The translations under genes were made by a program, and so were the position numbers. The notes beneath the pieces were generated by a model, which worked only from the letters and a program-made list of their open reading frames with translations, did no database searches and had not been told where the DNA came from. Below, piece after piece: positions 1 through 6,137 of a DNA stretch of 10,700 bases (position 1 is its first letter; each line of letters opens with the position of its first letter). The DNA is taken from NCBI GenBank assembly GCA_030066475.1, contig JASJBO010000215.1:1-10700 (forward strand), read 5' to 3'. Origin of the DNA: Myxococcota bacterium. GTDB lineage: Bacteria; Myxococcota_A; UBA9160; PR03.

Positions 1-999
1 TGGCGCGAGCAGGGCTTCGCGCTGGTGGACGGCGTGCTGCCCGCCGAGCTGCTGGAGCGGGCGATCGCGGACGCGCGTGCGGCCTTCCCCGCGCCCCACG
101 ACGCGGCCGCCGCCCGGCAGACCGACTTCGGGAGCGGCGGGCGCATGGCGTTTCCGGCGCAGAGCGACGCGGTCAACGCGCTCACCCTGCACCCGCGGCT
201 GCTGCGCGCGGTGGCGCAGCTGCTCGACGTCGCGCCGGCGGCGCTGCGGCTCACCCAGTCCGACCTGTGGCCCAAGTACGGCCGCCACCAGCGCTCGGGC
301 GACGCGCGCGACAACGACGACCAGCGCATCCACGTCGACTATCCCAACCACACGCTGACGCACCCGCCGCCCTGGGACCGGCCGGAGGCGGTCGAGATGA
401 TCCTGTACCTGAGCGACGTGGAGGCCTGCGGCGGCGCCACCCGGCTGGTGCCGCGCCGAGGGCGCGACGATCCCGCCTACCGCTGGCCGATCGTCGAGAC
501 GCCGGGCGTGGGCACGCTCGACTGGCTCAACGACCGGGCGAACGCCGAGACATACCTCGAGCGCGAGGCGCCCGACACGGCGTGCTGGCGTGCGGAGCAC
601 CTCTATCCGCGCGAGGTCGCCGCGCGCTTCCGGGTCGGCACCCTGCTGCTCTACCGCCACGACACCTGGCACCGCGGCACGCCGCTCGCGCCGGGCACCA
701 TGCGCCTGGCGCAGAACCTGACCTTCCGCCGCGCCGACAGCGAGTGGATCAGCACGCTGCACCCGGGCTGGGCGTGGGCGATGTACCGGCGCTCGCGCAC
801 CATGGAGCGGCTGATCGCCGGGGCCTCGGTGGAGCAGCGCTGCGTGCTGGGCTTCCCGGCGCCCGGGCACGCGTACTGGAGCCGCGAGACGCTGGCGGCG
901 GTGGCGGCCCGCTTCGGGCCGCTCGGCTTCGACGCCACGCCCTACGCCGACGCGCTCGGCATGGGACCCCTGCAAGCGCCCGCAGGGCGCGCGCAGTGA
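1..999 (+). CDS. PhyH-family Fe(II)/2-oxoglutarate dioxygenase, 5' partial
   Basis: Probable non-haem iron oxygenase of the phytanoyl-CoA dioxygenase (PhyH) family, a cytoplasmic enzyme that hydroxylates an organic substrate while decarboxylating 2-oxoglutarate. The frame is open from base 1 to the TGA at 997-999 (332 codons seen). The first residues, WREQGFALVDGVLP, look like the usual PhyH N-terminus, so only a few residues are probably missing upstream; the GTG at 25 would cut into that region. Counting from codon 1, the iron ligands are H111 and D113 (IHVDYP) and H224 (TWHRGT). R235, eleven residues after the last His, is in the right place to bind 2-oxoglutarate, so the active site looks intact. 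The last residues (LQAPAGRAQ) are encoded inside a 57-bp repeat. The substrate cannot be read from sequence. The next gene converges on it. Confidence 0.9.
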   Translation, partial: WREQGFALVDGVLPAELLERAIADARAAFPAPHDAAAARQTDFGSGGRMAFPAQSDAVNALTLHPRLLRAVAQLLDVAPAALRLTQSDLWPKYGRHQRSGDARDNDDQRIHVDYPNHTLTHPPPWDRPEAVEMILYLSDVEACGGATRLVPRRGRDDPAYRWPIVETPGVGTLDWLNDRANAETYLEREAPDTACWRAEHLYPREVAARFRVGTLLLYRHDTWHRGTPLAPGTMRLAQNLTFRRADSEWISTLHPGWAWAMYRRSRTMERLIAGASVEQRCVLGFPAPGHAYWSRETLAAVAARFGPLGFDATPYADALGMGPLQAPAGRAQ

Positions 1000-1028
1000 G
1001 GCGAAGCCGAACGAAGTCCATCCGCTAG
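972..1028. repeat. 57-bp direct repeat, copy 1
   Basis: This copy matches 1052-1108 at 50 of 57 positions without gaps, with an 80-bp period. It starts GCAAGCGCCC and ends GAAGTCCATCCGCTAG. It contains a short perfect hairpin, GCGCCC (976-981) and GGGCGC (985-990) around a GCA loop, which ctgc (970-973) and gcag (993-996) can extend. It covers the last codons and the TGA of the PhyH gene. The T of that stop (997) is one of the seven differences from copy 2. It looks like a small dispersed intergenic repeat; whether other copies exist elsewhere in the genome cannot be seen here. Confidence 0.85.
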
Positions 1029-1048
1029 AGCCTTCGCGGCAGAAGCCC

Positions 1049-1080
1049 CTCGCAAGCGCCCGAAGGGCGCGCGCAGCGAG
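1049..1080. terminator. possible hairpin terminator between convergent genes
   Basis: The inner stem is GCGCCC (1056-1061) with GGGCGC (1065-1070) around a GAA loop. An outer CTCGC (1049-1053) can pair with GCGAG (1076-1080). It lies in the 105-bp gap between two convergent genes, where a bidirectional terminator is expected. No T-run follows on either strand, so intrinsic termination is only a suggestion. Confidence 0.3.
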
Positions 1081-1108
1081 CCGCAGGCGAGCGAAGTCCA
1101 TCAGCTAG
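1052..1108. repeat. 57-bp direct repeat, copy 2
   Basis: Second copy of the repeat at 972-1028, 50 of 57 identical, ending GAAGTCCATCAGCTAG. The hairpin arms GCGCCC and GGGCGC are unchanged while the loop differs (GAA here, GCA in copy 1), which suggests the stem is kept for its structure. The final CTAG (1105-1108) supplies the TAG stop of the minus-strand gene, so both convergent genes end within a repeat copy. The 23 bases between the copies hold only a weak cttc/gaag inverted pair (1032-1045). Confidence 0.85.
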
Positions 1109-2895
1109 TGCGGCACGCCCAGCGCCGCACTCGGCACCTCGCCGCGCGCATAGACCATCGAGCCCTTGCGCAGGTTGACGAAGGCCAGCTCGGGCAGGCT
1201 GAACACGACGCCCCGCGCGCCGCGCGCGACGCCCGCGCCGCGATCGAAGGGAAGCTGGAGCAGGCCGAGCGCAGTGCGGCCGATCCCGGCGACCAGGTTG
1301 ACGACGCCCAGCAGCGGGCGCGTCCACGGCGTCCCGTCGGTGAAGAACACGAAGGTCGAGTCGAGATCGTTGGGCCGGTAGATCGAGGAGGTGAAGGTGT
1401 TCGACTCGCGCAGCCCCACCCAGGGCCCGCGGCCCTCGAGCGCGGCGAGCCGGGTCGCGCGGTAGCTGGGGATCTCGACGACCTGCGCGGGCCGGTAGCG
1501 ACGCTTCACGGCGCGGAAGGCGAGCTTCGGCGCGAAGTCGAGGAGGCCCGCGCCGACGTGGCCACCCAGGCGGCGGCGCGACGCCTCGGGGTCGAACACG
1601 GCGTCGATGTTCGCGAAGACCTCGGACACGCAGTTGCGGGCGATCAGCTGGTAGCCGTAGAGCGCGTGGAGCGCGTCCTCGTGCGCGCGCTCGGCGGCGC
1701 GCGCCCGGCGGCGGGCGGCTGCGCCACGCGGCCCCGCGGCGAGCGTCACGCGCCCCTCGCCGCGGGGCACGAGCGGGCCGTCCTCGAGCCGCAGCGGGCG
1801 GCCTTCGGCCAGGGCTGCCTCGATCTCGAGCGTCCGGTTCGCCCACTCCTCGATGCCGCGGTAGCTCCGCTCGGTCAGGACCGCGCGCGCGGCCAGGGCG
1901 GCCCGGCGCTCCTCGAGCACGGTGCGCGCCTCGATGCCGAGCTGCTCGACGTAGACCGCGCGACCCGCGACGACGTCCGGGTCGACGGCGTCGACCTCGC
2001 TCGAGAACGCGTCGAGCACGCTCCAGCGGCCGCTGCCCAACGAGGCATCCACCGCCGAGAGCCGGGCCAGGGTGAGCAGGAGTGGGTAGCCCCGATCGGG
2101 CCGCTGCGAATCGAGCAGCGCGACGGCACGATCCTCGAGGTGGTCTGCGAAGCGCGCGAGCAGCGCGCGCTCGTGCGCACCGAGCGGCGGGGCACTCGAC
2201 AGCTCGCGCAGCACCGCCTGCCGCAGCGGTCGGGCCTCGAGGATCGCGTCGAGGCCCTGGCGCCGGGCCGCGCGCTCGACGAGCCGGTCCGAACGCAGAT
2301 CGGGGTAGCTCGGCCAGCGGTCGGCCGCGAGCGGCGCGCCGTCCCAGCCCGCCAGGTCGGCGCCGGGCGCGCGAGACCCCAGCGCCGCGCGGCGCGCGGC
2401 GAGCCCGGCCGCGCCCACCCGCTCGCGCAGGCGGGCCAGCGCCGCGCTGCGCGGCGCGCCGGGGTCGGCGTCGAAGAAGCCGACGCCCCGGGCGGCGAAC
2501 GTCCCGTCGGCCGCCGGGTCGAGCCAGCGGCGCTCGCGCTGCAGCGCCCGCTGGAAGGCGAACTGCTTGGCCTCGATCAGGTAGCGCTCGTTGAAGTGGT
2601 CGCGCAGCCGCGCCGCGGTGTCCTCGGCGACCGCGACGCGCGCGACGTGCACCGGGCGGTTCTCGAAGATGCTGTAGACGTAGCGGAACGTGTCGGCGTC
2701 GGTGCGCCCCAGGCGCAGGAAGCCGTCGACGCTGAGGAAGTGGAACACGGGATCGCCGAAGCCGATCGCGAAGTGGCCGCCGCTCGCGGCGCCCTCGCCC
2801 GGCTCGACGTAGTAGAAGTCCACCCACGCCGCCTGCGCGCGCAGCGGGAGCGCCAGCAGGAGACACGCCGCAGCGGCCGCCCGGAGCGGGCTCAC
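1105..2895 (-). CDS. Exported protein, possibly permuted papain-like (DUF4105-like)
   Basis: A 596-residue exported protein of unknown function. Residues 1-23 form a signal peptide (hydrophobic AAAAACLLLALPL, then AQA before AWVDFYY). The mature N-terminus has a His in a small-residue setting (SGGHFAIGFGD, H41), followed by a beta-rich stretch with FRYVYSIFENRPVHV. Far downstream comes YGYQLIARNCVSEVF with C422. A His near the start and an Asn-Cys pair near the end is the order known from circularly permuted papain-like families (NlpC/P60 relatives, LRAT, DUF4105/Lnb N-domain). I propose a periplasmic or outer-membrane cysteine hydrolase or acyltransferase on that basis only. The middle (about 150-400) is alpha-helical and Arg/Ala-rich. 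The end has a hydrophobic or amphipathic stretch (PLLGVVNLVAGIG). The GTG start at 2895 overlaps the TGA of the lipoprotein gene (GTGA), implying coupled translation and a shared task at the envelope. The stop lies in repeat copy 2. Confidence 0.82.
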   Translation of the reverse strand: MSPLRAAAAACLLLALPLRAQAAWVDFYYVEPGEGAASGGHFAIGFGDPVFHFLSVDGFLRLGRTDADTFRYVYSIFENRPVHVARVAVAEDTAARLRDHFNERYLIEAKQFAFQRALQRERRWLDPAADGTFAARGVGFFDADPGAPRSAALARLRERVGAAGLAARRAALGSRAPGADLAGWDGAPLAADRWPSYPDLRSDRLVERAARRQGLDAILEARPLRQAVLRELSSAPPLGAHERALLARFADHLEDRAVALLDSQRPDRGYPLLLTLARLSAVDASLGSGRWSVLDAFSSEVDAVDPDVVAGRAVYVEQLGIEARTVLEERRAALAARAVLTERSYRGIEEWANRTLEIEAALAEGRPLRLEDGPLVPRGEGRVTLAAGPRGAAARRRARAAERAHEDALHALYGYQLIARNCVSEVFANIDAVFDPEASRRRLGGHVGAGLLDFAPKLAFRAVKRRYRPAQVVEIPSYRATRLAALEGRGPWVGLRESNTFTSSIYRPNDLDSTFVFFTDGTPWTRPLLGVVNLVAGIGRTALGLLQLPFDRGAGVARGARGVVFSLPELAFVNLRKGSMVYARGEVPSAALGVPH

Positions 2896-3356
2896 GGCGC
2901 AGACGCGCTCCCGTAGCCCGATCGGATCCAGTCGATCCGGTCCGCCTGCGCCCTGGCCAGCACCTGCTCCAGCGCCGCGCGCCGCTCGGGCGCCGGCTCG
3001 CCGCGCTCGAGGCCGCGCCCGATCGCCGCCCAGACTGCCGGGTCCGCGTCCCAGTCGACGACGCCGTGCTCGTCGGCGATGCGCGACACGTCGCGATGGA
3101 AGCCCGAGCCGTCACCCGACGAGCGCGCCAGGCTGGCCGCCGCGTCGAGCACGTCGCGGCGCAGCGCGGCGTCGGCAGCGCCCTCCCCGCCGCTGCTGCT
3201 CTTGCTGCTCTTGCTGCTCCACTTGAACGGCGAGGAGACGATGTTCGAGGAGCTCTCGGAGCTCGCCTGGCTCGTGCTGCTCTTGAAGCTGCCGCAGCCG
3301 CTCGCGAGGGCGACCACGGCGGCGGCAGCGACGAGAGCGGAGAAGCGGTCGGACAT
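2892..3356 (-). CDS. Serine-rich putative lipoprotein
   Basis: A 154-residue lipoprotein. Residues 1-20 form a signal peptide ending in a lipobox (LASGC), so C21 is expected to be lipidated and anchored to a membrane. Residues 22-60 are a low-complexity, Ser-rich tether with repeated SS-x-SS units (SSPFKWSSKSSKSSS), followed by a compact helical domain to the C-terminus (LRRDVLDAAASLARSS, then FHRDVSRIADEHGVVDWD). From memory this resembles a family of short 'putative lipoproteins' with an SSPFxWSS motif in deltaproteobacteria and other Gram-negatives. No function is known to me. The ATG is supported by AGGAGG five bases upstream. It is first in a two-gene unit and its stop overlaps the start of the exported DUF4105-like protein. 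Confidence 0.85.
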   Translation of the reverse strand: MSDRFSALVAAAAVVALASGCGSFKSSTSQASSESSSNIVSSPFKWSSKSSKSSSGGEGAADAALRRDVLDAAASLARSSGDGSGFHRDVSRIADEHGVVDWDADPAVWAAIGRGLERGEPAPERRAALEQVLARAQADRIDWIRSGYGSASAP

Positions 3357-3361
3357 GGGTT

Positions 3362-3367
3362 CCTCCT
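3362..3367 (-). promoter_or_regulatory. Strong Shine-Dalgarno of the lipoprotein gene
   Basis: On the minus strand the start reads AGGAGGAACCCATG, a full consensus Shine-Dalgarno with a five-base spacer. It fixes the lipoprotein start and contrasts with several neighbours that have none. Confidence 0.85.
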
Positions 3368-3389
3368 GGGGATTCGCGGGTCGGGGCGG

Positions 3390-3395
3390 AGTCTA
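3390..3395 (-). promoter_or_regulatory. Possible -10 element for the lipoprotein unit
   Basis: TAGACT on the minus strand matches TATAAT at four of six positions. It would start transcription near 3383, giving a leader of about 27 bases that contains the AGGAGG. No convincing -35 lies 16-18 bases upstream. It sits in the 102-bp gap between divergent genes; nothing else clear is seen there. Confidence 0.35.
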
Positions 3396-3445
3396 GTCAC
3401 TCGGCGTCCTCGGGCGAGTCGCCGCCCTCTCGGCGCGGGGAGCGC

Positions 3446-3451
3446 TAGGCT
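3446..3451 (+). promoter_or_regulatory. Possible -10 element, leaderless start of DUF1499 gene
   Basis: TAGGCT ends seven bases before the ATG at 3459, so transcription from it would begin at or next to the start codon. The gene has no Shine-Dalgarno in range. The hexamer fits TANNNT, though it is only 3 of 6 to TATAAT; no -35 is evident. The same spacing recurs before three other genes in the window. Confidence 0.4.
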
Positions 3452-3458
3452 TGAGCCG

Positions 3459-3875
3459 ATGCGCCTGCTGCGTCTCTCCGGCCGTCGCCCTCGCAACCTC
3501 GGCGTCCGCGACGGTCGTCTCGCGCGCTGCCCGTCGTCGCCCAACTGCGTCTGCAGCGACGCGGAGGACGCCGGCCACCGGGTCGCGCCGCTCGAGCTGT
3601 CGATGCCCGCAGCGGAGGCCTGGCCGCTGATCCGCGACGCCGTCGCCGAGCTGCCGCGCACCCGGATCGCGGCCGAGACCGCCGAGTACCTCCATGCCGA
3701 GTGCGGCAGCGCCCTGCTCGGCTTCGTCGACGATCTGGAGCTGCACCTGCGCCCGGAGGCCGGGATCGCGGCCGTGCGCTCGGCGTCGCGCCTCGGCTAC
3801 TCCGACCTCGGCGTCAACCGCCGCCGGGTGGAGGACCTGCGCACGGCGCTCCACGCGCTGGGCGTGGTCCGCTAG
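3459..3875 (+). CDS. DUF1499 family protein
   Basis: A 138-residue protein of the DUF1499 family (PF07386). It shows the family pattern in order: NLGV then CPSSPNCVCSD near the N-terminus (C24, C30, C32), an alpha/beta middle, the AECGSALLGFVDDLELHL segment, and AAVRSASRLGYSDLGVNRRR near the end. These features match family members closely along their full length. The biochemical role is unknown; many relatives are small soluble or membrane-attached proteins. The ATG at 3459 sits just upstream of the first family motif and has no Shine-Dalgarno, so a leaderless transcript is likely. The DUF488 gene follows after eight bases and is probably co-transcribed. A longer reading frame upstream runs antisense to the lipoprotein gene and is not used. 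Confidence 0.9.
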   Translation: MRLLRLSGRRPRNLGVRDGRLARCPSSPNCVCSDAEDAGHRVAPLELSMPAAEAWPLIRDAVAELPRTRIAAETAEYLHAECGSALLGFVDDLELHLRPEAGIAAVRSASRLGYSDLGVNRRRVEDLRTALHALGVVR

Positions 3876-3883
3876 GCCTCGGC

Positions 3884-4240
3884 GTGGGGGCGGCGATCCG
3901 CATCCGGCGCGTCTACGAGCCCGCGAAGCGCAGCGACGGCCTTCGCATCCTGGTCGACCGGCTCTGGCCGCGCGGCCTCTCCAAGGCCGATGCCGCGATC
4001 GACTACTGGTCGCGCGACGCCGCGCCCTCGAACGAGCTGCGGCGCTGGTACCGGCACGAGCCGTCTCGCTGGCCCGAGTTCAAGCGGCGCTACTTCGCGG
4101 AGCTCGACGCGAATCCGGAGGCCGTGGAGCAGCTGCTCGACGCGCTCGGCCGGCGCCGGGCCACCTTCCTGTTCAGCTCGAAGGAGGAGCGCCTGAACAA
4201 CGCCGCGGCGCTCGAGGAGTACGTGAGCGCGCGACGCTGA
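3884..4240 (+). CDS. DUF488 family (YeaO-like) protein
   Basis: A 118-residue DUF488/YeaO-like protein, close to the usual family length. Recognisable segments are IRIRRVYEPAK at the start, GLRILVDRLWPRGLSK, the APSNELRRWYRHEPSRWPEF stretch, then RYFAELDANPEAVEQLL, and a C-terminal strand and helix (ATFLFSSKEERLNNAAAL) where many relatives have a more hydrophobic version. The function is not established. GTG at 3884 is the only start codon near the conserved beginning; frames reaching further upstream overlap DUF1499 and are not family sequence. The eight-base gap to DUF1499 indicates an operon, with translation probably by re-initiation since no clear Shine-Dalgarno is present. Its stop lies in a hairpin shared with the convergent gene. 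Confidence 0.9.
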   Translation: MGAAIRIRRVYEPAKRSDGLRILVDRLWPRGLSKADAAIDYWSRDAAPSNELRRWYRHEPSRWPEFKRRYFAELDANPEAVEQLLDALGRRRATFLFSSKEERLNNAAALEEYVSARR

Positions 4241-4256
4241 GCGGCAGCCGTCAGCG
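4235..4256. terminator. Shared hairpin over two convergent stop codons
   Basis: CGCTGA (4235-4240) pairs with TCAGCG (4251-4256). Inside, CGG (4242-4244) pairs with CCG (4248-4250) around a CAG loop, leaving one unpaired G at 4241. The stem contains the TGA of the DUF488 gene and, on the other strand, the TGA of the basic-protein gene. It is placed where a bidirectional terminator should be, but no T-run follows on either side. Confidence 0.5.
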
Positions 4257-4601
4257 CCGCTGCTTGAAGCTGCCGCGCTTGGAGCCGCCCTCGTGGGTCA
4301 GCTCGAGCGCCTTCTCGACGACCGCGCGCGCCGCCTCCTCGACCGTGGCGTAGACCTCGTCCTGCAACAGCACCCGCGCCTTGCGGAAGTCGCCGTCCCG
4401 GAACGACTTCGCCACCCGCGGCCGCAGCGAGAAGACGTGCCCCAGGTTGATCGCGAGCGACGAGACGCTGGCCTTCGCGGCGGGCGCCTTCTTCTTCGCG
4501 GGGGCCTTCTTCGCCGGCGACGCCTTCTTCGTGGCGGCCTTCTTCCTGGCGGGGGCCTTGCTGGAGCTCGCCTTCCGGGCACCGGTCTTCTTCGCGGCCA
4601 T
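4251..4601 (-). CDS. Small basic protein with histone-H1-like Lys/Ala tail
   Basis: A 116-residue protein in two parts. Residues 1-46 are an unstructured tail of Lys, Ala, Pro and Ser with repeated AKK/PAKK units, like eukaryotic H1 tails or bacterial HU/Hc1-type DNA-binding tails. Residues 47-105 (from SLAINLGHVFSLRP to VVEKALELTHEG) form a compact, apparently alpha-helical domain that I cannot assign to a family. The C-terminus (GSKRGSFKQRR) is again basic. A nucleoid or RNA-binding role is inferred from the charge only. The ATG at 4601 lacks a Shine-Dalgarno but has TAGCAT six bases upstream, suggesting a leaderless transcript. It diverges from the ASH protein gene and converges on the DUF488 gene, with stop codons in one hairpin. 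A frame on the other strand that looks like a Phe-rich membrane protein is only its antisense. Confidence 0.8.
   Translation of the reverse strand: MAAKKTGARKASSSKAPARKKAATKKASPAKKAPAKKKAPAAKASVSSLAINLGHVFSLRPRVAKSFRDGDFRKARVLLQDEVYATVEEAARAVVEKALELTHEGGSKRGSFKQRR
4464..4598 (-). repeat. Degenerate tandem repeat encoding the Lys/Ala tail
   Basis: The coding DNA of the tail is low-complexity: on the plus strand, gccttctt units recur with short GC-rich spacers, giving repeated AAGAAGGC on the coding strand. Such arrays change length by slippage, so tail length may vary between strains. Outside this array Lys AAG codons are far less frequent in the window. Confidence 0.6.
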
Positions 4602-4607
4602 GCGGAG

Positions 4608-4613
4608 ATGCTA
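4608..4613 (-). promoter_or_regulatory. Possible -10 element, leaderless start of basic protein
   Basis: On the minus strand the region reads TAGCAT-CTCCGC-ATG: a hexamer 4 of 6 to TATAAT, ending six bases before the start codon, with no Shine-Dalgarno between. No -35 is obvious. The divergent gene has its own hexamer at 4661-4666 in the same 72-bp gap. Confidence 0.45.
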
Positions 4614-4660
4614 GCAGGAGGGGCTGCGCGTCGGTCGGCGGCGACCTCGATCCGGCGAGC

Positions 4661-4666
4661 TACATT
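4661..4666 (+). promoter_or_regulatory. Possible -10 element, leaderless start of ASH protein
   Basis: TACATT (4 of 6 to TATAAT) ends seven bases before the ATG at 4674, and no Shine-Dalgarno lies between. Transcription would begin at about the start codon. No convincing -35 is visible. Confidence 0.45.
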
Positions 4667-4673
4667 CCGCTCC

Positions 4674-6137
4674 ATGCGCGCGCGGAGAACGCTGCTGAAC
4701 TCGGGTCTTGCGATCGGCCTGCTCCTCGCCGGAGCGCCGGCGGTCGAGGCCCAGGACCTCGCCGGCTCCTGGCGCATCGCACTGCGCGGCTGCGTGCGCG
4801 GGGCCATGCAGCTGTCGATCACGGAGCGCAGCCCCACCGAGATCGAGGTCACCGGCTACGGCATCACGCTGGGCCTGGGCGAGTTCTTCGAGGTGCCGCC
4901 CCAGACGCTCACCGCCGACCGCCGCAAGGTGCTGGGCACGATCGGGCTCGAGGACGAGAGCGGCGCCGCGATCGCCGCGCTCGACTGGCTGAGCGGCGGC
5001 GTGACCGAGGGACGCGGCGCGCTCCAGGGGAGAGGCGCGCTGACGGCCCGCGGCATCACCAAGTGCGTGCGCCTGCGGGGGCGACGCACGAGCGAGCACA
5101 TGGGTGTGCTGGCGGGCAGGGGCGAGCGCATCCGCTCCCAGGGCGACTACTTCCGCGCGCGCCGCTACAACCTGGTGGTGGCGCCCGACCGGGTGCTCAA
5201 CGGCTTCCCGGCGTTCGAGTTCCGCGGACTCGGCGACGGGACGATCCGCGGGACGCCGACCCGCCTCGTCACGATCGAGGGCCGCGTGATCGTGGACCAC
5301 CAGCACCGCGTGTGGGGACGCTTCGAGTCGCGCGACCTGGGCGCGGGCACGCTCAAGGGCCGGCTGCGCCCGCTCGACGAGATCCCGCACGTGCGCATGA
5401 AGAGCGACACGCTGCCGCCCTTCAAGATCCGCGGGCCCCTCCCCGAGGCGATCTCTCCGATCATCGCCGTATCGCCGACCGAGATCTTCGACTTCGGTGT
5501 GGTCCCGGCCGGGGACACCTCCGAGCCAGCCGAGTTCACCGTGACGAACCTGGGCGTTGGCACGCTCACGGGTACGGCGACCGTCGACGACGACGTCTTC
5601 AAGATCAGCGGCGCCGACTACTCCGTGCCCGACGGCGATACGGCCACGGTCGCCGTCACGTTCGAGCCCGAGGAGACCGGCCAGGTCGGCGGCGTCCTCT
5701 CGTTCAGCGGCGGCGGCGGCGCCGAGCGCGCGCTCGCGGGCAGGGGCGACGCGGCGCAGCTCACGGTCGACGTGCCGGAGGACGGCGTGCTCGACTTCGG
5801 GGAGGTGGAGGTCGGCAGCTCGGCCCAGCTGACCATCACCGTCACCAACTCCGGCGACGCCCCGATCAGCGGGCTCGCCGAGGTCGATCGGGCGACCGAG
5901 CGCGCCGGCTTCCTGCTGCTCGACGACGACCCGACCGGTCCCGGCCAGGTGCCGGTTCCCGCGATCCCCTTCGAGCTCGACAAGGAGCAGAGCCTGGACT
6001 TCGAGGTGGTTTTCGCGCCGACCGACCTGGAGCTGCTCGCGGGCTCCGTCGAGTTCAACACGGGCGAGCCCGACGAGTTCCGGCTCGAGACCGTGCCGCT
6101 CACGGGCACCGGCGTCGAACCCGACGCGACCCCCTGA
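4674..6137 (+). CDS. Secreted protein with two ASH/choice-of-anchor-D-like domains
   Basis: A 487-residue exported protein. Residues 1-27 are a signal peptide (basic MRARR, hydrophobic LAIGLLLAGAP, then VEAQ). Residues about 28-136 form a beta-rich region with the only two cysteines I see (C40, C131), likely a disulfide. Residues about 140-255 form a second beta-rich region (YFRARRYNLVVAPD ... HVRMKSDTLPPFKIRG) that I cannot name. Two Ig-like repeats follow: about 262-360 (ISPTEIFDFG-like start, PAEFTVTNLGVGTLTG, VAVTFEPEETG) and 362-483 (GVLDFGEVEVGSSAQLTITV, DFEVVFAPTD). The pattern FG-x-V-x-x-G, T-V-T-N and V-x-F-x-P is that of ASH/choice-of-anchor-D domains, which carry adhesion or assembly surfaces. 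No catalytic motif is visible. The ATG at 4674 gives an immediate signal peptide; the open frame further upstream is antisense to the basic protein. It is a single-gene unit. Confidence 0.85.
   Translation: MRARRTLLNSGLAIGLLLAGAPAVEAQDLAGSWRIALRGCVRGAMQLSITERSPTEIEVTGYGITLGLGEFFEVPPQTLTADRRKVLGTIGLEDESGAAIAALDWLSGGVTEGRGALQGRGALTARGITKCVRLRGRRTSEHMGVLAGRGERIRSQGDYFRARRYNLVVAPDRVLNGFPAFEFRGLGDGTIRGTPTRLVTIEGRVIVDHQHRVWGRFESRDLGAGTLKGRLRPLDEIPHVRMKSDTLPPFKIRGPLPEAISPIIAVSPTEIFDFGVVPAGDTSEPAEFTVTNLGVGTLTGTATVDDDVFKISGADYSVPDGDTATVAVTFEPEETGQVGGVLSFSGGGGAERALAGRGDAAQLTVDVPEDGVLDFGEVEVGSSAQLTITVTNSGDAPISGLAEVDRATERAGFLLLDDDPTGPGQVPVPAIPFELDKEQSLDFEVVFAPTDLELLAGSVEFNTGEPDEFRLETVPLTGTGVEPDATP

Noticed and set aside
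1108..2916. A 602-codon plus-strand frame opposite the exported protein gene
   Set aside because: Its composition is Arg/Ala/Glu/Gly-rich with no signal or motif. The minus-strand gene has a signal peptide, aromatic-rich strands and a coupled start.
3399..3419. Inverted repeat actcg/cgagt in the gap between the lipoprotein and DUF1499 genes
   Set aside because: Five pairs with an eleven-base spacer is expected by chance in this composition, and no regulator is adjacent.
1025..3661. An 878-codon minus-strand frame spanning both envelope genes and part of DUF1499
   Set aside because: It is in the third minus-strand frame, is almost pure Arg/Ala/Gly/Pro, and crosses a divergent promoter gap and a DUF1499 gene on the other strand.
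4381..4614. A 77-codon plus-strand frame that looks like a Phe-rich membrane protein
   Set aside because: The FFAGAFF-like repeats are the exact antisense of the Lys/Ala tail (AAG read as CTT/TTC). It is a mirror artefact.
4293..4673. N-terminal extension of the ASH protein to an upstream start at 4293
   Set aside because: The added residues are antisense to the basic protein and would bury the signal peptide that begins at 4674.
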